From assembly GCA_018665625.1 (NCBI GenBank), contig JABJCF010000593.1, forward strand, positions 1 through 10,395: a stretch of DNA of 10,395 nucleotides. Reading direction: 5' to 3'. Position numbers and translations under genes: made by a program. The stretch comes from Nitrospina sp. Lineage in GTDB: Bacteria; Nitrospinota; Nitrospinia; Nitrospinales; VA-1. Below the pieces are notes generated by a model. The model was not told where the DNA came from and did no database searches. It saw nothing but the letters and a program-made list of their open reading frames with translations. Positions 6,301 to 10,395 of the stretch are shown one piece after another; positions within the stretch are counted from its first letter, which is position 1, and each line of letters starts with the position of its first letter.

Positions 6301-6576
6301 ATGAGCACAACAATTGACAACGAACAAAATGTAGATGCCGATGACTATTTTCTTCTGGCCGCAGCAGTCTGGAATAGTCAAACTGAAGATTACTCGGTCG
6401 TCGATGATTCTGCTACATCCAAAAAGTATTTCAATAATTACCCGGATGCGGAACAGTCTTTTCAGGACGGCGGCCTATCTGCATTTCCTGAATTGAAAGG
6501 AAAAGATATCAAACTGGATCTGATTCATGTCCGCTTTGGTATCAATCGATTTTTATTGAGTCGAATAGTTATTTAG
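6301..6576 (+). CDS. Small acidic protein of unknown function
   Basis: This gene encodes a 91-residue cysteine-free protein. The N-terminal two thirds is rich in Asp, Glu, Asn and Ser (for example NVDADDYF at 10-17 and VVDDSATSKKYFNNYPDAEQ at 38-57). The last 20 residues become basic and hydrophobic (HVRFGINRFLLSRIVI). I recognise no family. The ATG at 6301 is chosen because AGGAG (6289-6293) stands seven bases before it; the in-frame ATG at 6286 lies before that site. A good promoter is present 44 bases upstream. The tight promoter and ribosome binding site make it a real expressed gene despite its size. Its stop codon overlaps the end of a minus-strand remnant, so the hydrophobic C-terminus may be a later extension caused by sequence decay. 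No signal peptide is present, so a cytoplasmic location is most likely. Confidence 0.65.
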   Translation: MSTTIDNEQNVDADDYFLLAAAVWNSQTEDYSVVDDSATSKKYFNNYPDAEQSFQDGGLSAFPELKGKDIKLDLIHVRFGINRFLLSRIVI

Positions 6577-6680
6577 GCTAGCTCTCTTTTTTGAGCGCGT
6601 TTGAATATAAGAAAACATACCCCTACCATAAAAATATCCGCAATCCCACGAACGAGAGCCGTAAAATTCGCAACGTCTAA
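6573..6680 (-). pseudogene. Probable remnant of the C-terminus of signal peptidase II (LspA-like)
   Basis: On the minus strand, 35 codons and a TAA read as a plausible protein end: VRGIADIFMVGVCFLIF followed by the basic tail KRAQKRELA. LspA proteins end with a helix carrying the second catalytic Asp in an NxAD segment, then a hydrophobic run and a short basic tail. Asp15 of this fragment would be that residue, with Gly replacing the usual Asn in the NxAD position. An in-frame stop (6681-6683) cuts it off upstream, and no start codon or ribosome binding site is visible. The rest of the protein is absent from 6684-6811, where no gene is seen, only short weak stem-loops past the TPR gene. It overlaps the orphan stop codon by four bases. 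The fragment is short, so chance cannot be excluded. Confidence 0.35.
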
Positions 6681-6811
6681 TTACAACGATTCTTCTTGGA
6701 TTTAAGATTTGAATTTAGGAAAGAAGTTTCGGGTTAGTATGCTTTACTTTTAAAACCTAACAAAAGGAAGAAAACTTGTTCAGCAGAACTATTGCATGAG
6801 CAAATTTATTA

Positions 6812-8899
6812 TCAAGCAGGTTGCTTATTTTCCAACTCTACTATAAGAGAACGAATTCGTGCTGCACCCGGTTGATTGGGATTTAGGCGAAGAGCCTCTT
6901 TTAAATAAATTAGGGCTTGGGGTGCATCGTTCTTAAACTGGTGGTAAATCATACCCAAGCTCAAATGGATCGCAGACATTCCTGGTTTGATCTTCAGTGC
7001 ACTCTTGTAACTTTCTATAGCTGCAGATATATTTTTTGTCTGCATCTGAATATTCGCCATATTCATATAGGGAAGAGCAAAAGTAGGATCCAGTTTTCCA
7101 GAAACACGATACTCTGACATTGCGAGATCTAATTGACCTTTCATCATCAACGCATTACCCATTCCAAAATGCGCTTTCGAATGGTTAGGCTGCATCTTCA
7201 AAAATTTATTAAAGTTTTCGATTGCCTCGTCAAAGCTACTTAATTCCATAGCCAAATATGCAAGGTTGTAAAACGCCTGTTCGAAGTAAGGGTTGAATCG
7301 AATTGCCTTGCGATAGGAATCTGCTGCCTCCTGCTTTTTTCCAATTAAATGATAGGCACGGGCAATATTATAATGTGCAGGGCTGTAATCCGGTTTTTGA
7401 TCCAGTGCTTTTTTAAAATAGGCTATAGCTTCTGTGAATTTTTTTTGTTTTCCATATACATTTCCAATATTATTTAATCCAAAAAAATAATTTGGGTTAA
7501 TTTTTAGGGCTTTTTTAAACTCCTCAACAGCCTTACCATAATTCCCCAACTTATCATGGGACTCCCCCAGATTATTGTAAGGCCTTACAAGACCTGGAGA
7601 CTTGTTTCTTGCATCCGCCCACAATGTTAACTCATCCTTCCAAATTTTATTTCTTTCAATAGCAATCCCAGAAAACAGAACTAATATAGAAATCATTCCT
7701 ATTTGTGCTGGGAATGAAGAACTGCTTTTTTTATTACCATGTGCAAAAGTTCTATAAGCCCAACTTCCTATTGATGTAGCCAATAGCGCAAATCCTACCA
7801 TTGGTAAATAAGTTCGATGCTCCATTACTGGATCTAGTAAAGGAATGAAACTTGAGGTAGGCAATAGCGTCAGGAATATCCAAGCCAAGCCAAATCCGGC
7901 ACATCTCCTTTCAACTTCAAAATTCCCCTCTTCTTTTGGTGCCGTTGATATTTTTAGCCAAATAGCTATTAAAATACCAAGAGAAAATATTCCCAACCAG
8001 TTTTTTGGATTCAACCAATCCATAAGAATTGGAAAATGGACGTCTAAACTTAAATTAAATGGAAAAAGAAATTTTTTAAAATATTCAAATGGAACAACCG
8101 AGGTTTGAGTCAAAAGCCAGGTAGACGAAGACAGTTCTGCCGATGAGGCCGCTAAAAACCCTCCACCAAGGAATTGCTTATATCCCACCCCTGCCAACAA
8201 GGGAATCAGTAAGAGTAAAATCCACTTTAAATTCACTGATATCCATTTTTTGAAATCCCCTCTCCAAATAAAATAATAGTGAAAAATAAATAATGCTGCC
8301 GGCAATGTCACGATAATCTCTTTAGACAACACACCTAAAATAAAAAATAAAGTAGAAGCGACAAAGGAAAAGGCTCCTGAATTTATTAAATTTTTTCGCT
8401 CCCCGAACCCCTTAAAGAAAAAAATAAAACTTGAAAGGAAAAATACAGTCACCAAAATCGATGAACGACTGGATATATAGGTTACAGATTGAGTGCTTAG
8501 AGGATGAAGGGCAAAAACTAGTGCAGATAATAAAGGCCATGAAATAAAATTGTCACTTCCTTTTATTTTAAGGTCTCGTAGAAAAAATTGGATTTGATTG
8601 ACAAACTTATAAACAAGAAGTGTAGCTATTATATGAAAAAAAATATTAAAAACATGATAGCTCCAAACCTCAAATTCACTGATGGAATAATTCAGGTTAA
8701 ATGAAAGAATGACTAAGGGCCGCTGGAAAACACTAAAAATAAATTGCGGAATTTTATCCCAACCCCGGATCCAGGGCTTTTCAAGTATTGAAGGGATATC
8801 ATCAAAATGGAAAGAACTTAGTAATGTATTTCCATAAACTAAAACAATTAAAAGCGATAATAATAGCTTTGGAAATATTGGCTTAATTAATATTTTCAT
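6812..8899 (-). CDS. TMTC-like GT-C membrane glycosyltransferase with seven TPR repeats
   Basis: This is a 695-residue inner-membrane protein. Residues 1-415 hold about eleven hydrophobic segments. The first outer loop has HFDDIPSI with Asp33 and Asp34, the usual acidic pair of GT-C glycosyltransferases. Further marks shared with eukaryotic TMTC O-mannosyltransferases are ALHPLSTQSVTYISSRSSIL (130-149), LSKEIIVTLP (191-200) and MEHRTYLPMVGFALL (359-373). Residues 437-675 form seven successive 34-residue tetratricopeptide repeats with the regular YxNLG...A...F.KAL...P pattern, starting near 437, 471, 505, 539, 573, 607 and 641. Such proteins are thought to take a polyprenyl-phosphate sugar and modify proteins or glycans outside the membrane, with the TPRs choosing the partner. 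Donor and target are unknown. It starts 12 bases after the GT4 gene's stop with only a weak GGA ribosome site, so it is probably co-translated. The coding sequence is notably AT-rich. Confidence 0.85.
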   Translation of the reverse strand: MKILIKPIFPKLLLSLLIVLVYGNTLLSSFHFDDIPSILEKPWIRGWDKIPQFIFSVFQRPLVILSFNLNYSISEFEVWSYHVFNIFFHIIATLLVYKFVNQIQFFLRDLKIKGSDNFISWPLLSALVFALHPLSTQSVTYISSRSSILVTVFFLSSFIFFFKGFGERKNLINSGAFSFVASTLFFILGVLSKEIIVTLPAALFIFHYYFIWRGDFKKWISVNLKWILLLLIPLLAGVGYKQFLGGGFLAASSAELSSSTWLLTQTSVVPFEYFKKFLFPFNLSLDVHFPILMDWLNPKNWLGIFSLGILIAIWLKISTAPKEEGNFEVERRCAGFGLAWIFLTLLPTSSFIPLLDPVMEHRTYLPMVGFALLATSIGSWAYRTFAHGNKKSSSSFPAQIGMISILVLFSGIAIERNKIWKDELTLWADARNKSPGLVRPYNNLGESHDKLGNYGKAVEEFKKALKINPNYFFGLNNIGNVYGKQKKFTEAIAYFKKALDQKPDYSPAHYNIARAYHLIGKKQEAADSYRKAIRFNPYFEQAFYNLAYLAMELSSFDEAIENFNKFLKMQPNHSKAHFGMGNALMMKGQLDLAMSEYRVSGKLDPTFALPYMNMANIQMQTKNISAAIESYKSALKIKPGMSAIHLSLGMIYHQFKNDAPQALIYLKEALRLNPNQPGAARIRSLIVELENKQPA

Positions 8900-8911
8900 T
8901 TAATCCATGCT

Positions 8912-10144
8912 TCAGGCATTATTATCAAAAACGATTTCTTTAAATACATTTTCGGTTTGATCCGTCACCCTCTCCCAAGAGTAATTTCTTTCTGCCGTTT
9001 CCCTGCATTTTAATCTTAATTGTGAATAGTAATCTGGATTAGTTAAGAATTTTTCAATACCTTTTGCCAGAGACTCGGGTGTGCTACCTTCAAATATGAG
9101 GTCATGATCCACAAGTGCCAGTAATTCTTTTGTAGCCCCCACAGGAGTTCCCATTACCGGAAGACCACTTGCAAACGCTTCTGCCGTTACCAGCCCAAAT
9201 CCCTCAATGGCCGTTGTTGGAAGTACAAATAAATCTGCTGCACGGAAATAAAGAGGTAAAGTTTCTCTAGGAACCAAGCCTGAAAGTTGAACCGTATCCG
9301 AAAGATTTTTCTTTTCAATTAAGTTTTCCAACCTTTCCCGTAAACTCCCTTTCCCAACTATGACCAATTTAAATTTTCTCCCCGGGTTCTTTTTTACCAA
9401 AATTTCTGCAGCTAATACCAGATTCTCCAAACCCATCCTTTCTTCCAACCTTCGTACTGTCAATATTAGCGGTATAATTTCTCCCAGGTTTAGCCTTTCG
9501 AAGATGTCACCTCGGTTTTCTTCGGAGGTTATAGGATGAAATTCTTTCAAATCTACGCCTCCTGGTATTTTCACAAGCTTTGGCTTCGATAAAGAATAAT
9601 ACTCCTTAAAACGCTCCTTGGAGTATTCGCTCAATATAAGAATAACTCTGGAAAATTTGTAGCAAGCCCATTCCATGCCTCGAATCATTTCCAGCCGTAA
9701 TTTTAATCCTAAGGGCACTCCGCCCGTTCCAACGGCATTGATCCTTTCTTCATCAAACCATGAACTATGAAAGTGATAAACCTTGGGAACCTTCCATAAG
9801 TTTGGTTGCAACAGTGCAATAAATCCAATTAGCGGATTGTGAATATGAATGAGATGAATAGGCTCAGCCCTCAATATGATTCTTAACTGTTTTCTAATGG
9901 CGTTCCATATAGAAATTATACTTTTACTCGCTGTATAAGAAATTCGGTGATATTGAATTCCGTCAATCACTTCCTGAGATTTCTGAGTTTCGGAAGATTT
10001 ACAGGTTATCTGATAAACCTTGTGCCCCCTTTCAACCAGACGCTTGTTTATCTGGTAAGTTAAACCCCAGGCACCTCCAATTTCATCGGGATAACAATGG
10101 TATTGAAGCGAAAGGATGGTTAGTTTTTTTTGAGGTTTGTCCAT
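8912..10144 (-). CDS. GT4-family glycosyltransferase (GT-B fold)
   Basis: This is a 410-residue cytoplasmic or membrane-associated glycosyltransferase that should move a sugar from a nucleotide donor. The N-terminal Rossmann-like domain opens with LTILSLQYHCYPDEIGGA (8-25), including the glycine-containing acceptor loop, and has HLIHIHNP (97-104) and VYHFHSSWF (122-130). The linker KIPGGVDLKEFHP (192-204) leads into the donor domain with LTVRRLEERMGLENLV (228-243), VIVGKGSLRERLE (261-273) and the family's EX7E motif, EGFGLVTAE (Glu314 and Glu322). SGLPVMGTPVGATKELL (326-342) follows. It has no membrane helix and is full length. The only credible start is the ATG at 10144, which has no Shine-Dalgarno and an A/T-rich leader. 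The neighbouring GT-C/TPR protein suggests a shared role in making a surface glycan or glycoprotein. The sugar cannot be predicted. Confidence 0.92.
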   Translation of the reverse strand: MDKPQKKLTILSLQYHCYPDEIGGAWGLTYQINKRLVERGHKVYQITCKSSETQKSQEVIDGIQYHRISYTASKSIISIWNAIRKQLRIILRAEPIHLIHIHNPLIGFIALLQPNLWKVPKVYHFHSSWFDEERINAVGTGGVPLGLKLRLEMIRGMEWACYKFSRVILILSEYSKERFKEYYSLSKPKLVKIPGGVDLKEFHPITSEENRGDIFERLNLGEIIPLILTVRRLEERMGLENLVLAAEILVKKNPGRKFKLVIVGKGSLRERLENLIEKKNLSDTVQLSGLVPRETLPLYFRAADLFVLPTTAIEGFGLVTAEAFASGLPVMGTPVGATKELLALVDHDLIFEGSTPESLAKGIEKFLTNPDYYSQLRLKCRETAERNYSWERVTDQTENVFKEIVFDNNA

Positions 10145-10239
10145 AATTTTTTAAAACAATAAATTGGGGTCCGCTTCAAGGGGAGATATTCAAACACCCT
10201 GGGCTATTGATTTTACCAGAGGCCGGGCTCGGCTAGCCA

Positions 10240-10268
10240 TTGAAACCTTTTCATTAATAATATATATT
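10240..10268 (+). promoter_or_regulatory. Sigma70-type promoter of ssrA
   Basis: TTGAAA (10240-10245) and TATATT (10263-10268) are separated by exactly 17 bases, and each matches five of six consensus bases. Transcription would start near 10275, about 24 bases before the mature tmRNA end, which fits the usual RNase P trimming of a short leader. Just upstream lie GCCG-GGCT-CGGC (10222-10233) and the palindrome GGCTAGCC (10231-10238), a GC-rich island in an AT-rich gap that could be an activator site. For the divergent GT4 gene, only a possible extended -10 (TGGTAAAAT on the minus strand, 10210-10218) is visible. Confidence 0.6.
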
Positions 10269-10298
10269 AGAAGTAGAGTAATCTTCCAATAATGTATG

Positions 10299-10395
10299 GG
10301 GGGCGATCCGGTTTCGACGGGAGAGCTGAAGCAAAGGTTGCATGCACGGGATGCCGTTGGCCCGTTAAAAAACGGCTTTTACATAATCGCCAACG
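10299..10395 (+). ncRNA. ssrA: tmRNA (transfer-messenger RNA), 5' part, cut by the window end
   Basis: tmRNA frees ribosomes stalled on broken messages and adds a degradation tag, working with SmpB. The 5' acceptor/D-loop block GGGGGCGATCC then GGTTTCGACGGG (10299-10321) is nearly invariant in bacteria. Pseudoknot PK1 follows: ACGGG (10346-10350) pairs with CCCGT (10361-10365), and GCCGTT (10353-10358) pairs with AACGGC (10371-10376). Twelve bases after it comes the resume codon GCC (10389-10391), then AAC, so the tag starts Ala-Asn, with the upstream TAATC matching the usual TAGTC context. It is a one-piece, non-permuted type. The tag, the remaining pseudoknots and the 3' acceptor end lie outside the window. 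The exact 5' base is uncertain by one or two within the G run. Confidence 0.96.

Noticed and set aside
6577..6811. Intrinsic terminator for the GT-C/TPR gene
   Set aside because: The only stems past its stop (TTGC/GCAA and GTTC/GAAC) are four base pairs long and are not followed by a solid T run.
7845..8108. Plus-strand open frame inside the GT-C/TPR gene
   Set aside because: It is opposite continuous membrane-protein coding sequence, with no promoter, ribosome site or recognisable family.

Overview
The window looks like AT-rich chromosome of a free-living Gram-negative bacterium. The signs are a lipoprotein-type binding protein, a Sec-exported small protein, short or overlapping gene junctions and a one-piece tmRNA gene at the right edge. 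The lineage cannot be fixed from the sequence alone. A marine Nitrospinota or deltaproteobacteria-like organism is my guess, not a demonstrated result.

Left part (1-2214): the end of a small two-helix membrane protein (+) is followed by a 190-base gap that holds a perfect 7-bp hairpin and a diverged ~98-base direct duplication. Two minus-strand genes come next: purD (purine synthesis) and, 11 bases downstream of its stop, a DUF523/TudS-type cysteine protein. A C9 run stands where that protein's ribosome binding site should be.

Middle part (2305-4950): divergent from purD is a three-gene ABC importer operon. It has a 357-residue ATPase with a C-terminal TOBE-like region, a lipoprotein solute receptor of the polar amino acid family, and a HisM/GlnP-type permease. 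The pairing is unusual because amino acid importers normally use short ATPases without TOBE. The permease converges, with a 3-base gap, on a four-helix membrane protein (-), and the two stop codons sit in one small palindrome.

Accessory part (5353-6811): a clear minus-strand intrinsic terminator serves a secreted four-cysteine protein that resembles a metallopeptidase with a destroyed HExxH motif. Divergent from it, a near-consensus sigma70 promoter drives a 91-residue acidic orphan. A 35-codon minus-strand remnant overlapping the orphan's end looks like the C-terminus of signal peptidase II.

Right part (6812-10395): a GT4 glycosyltransferase and a large TMTC-like GT-C membrane protein with seven TPRs form a two-gene minus-strand unit, probably for surface glycan or protein glycosylation. 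Divergent from it is ssrA (tmRNA) with its own promoter. The window ends one base into the third codon of the tag reading frame.

The strongest candidates for something little described are the degenerate metallopeptidase-like exported protein, the mixed-family ABC importer and the GT4 plus TMTC-like TPR pair. I see no CRISPR array, insertion sequence, tRNA or defence cassette.
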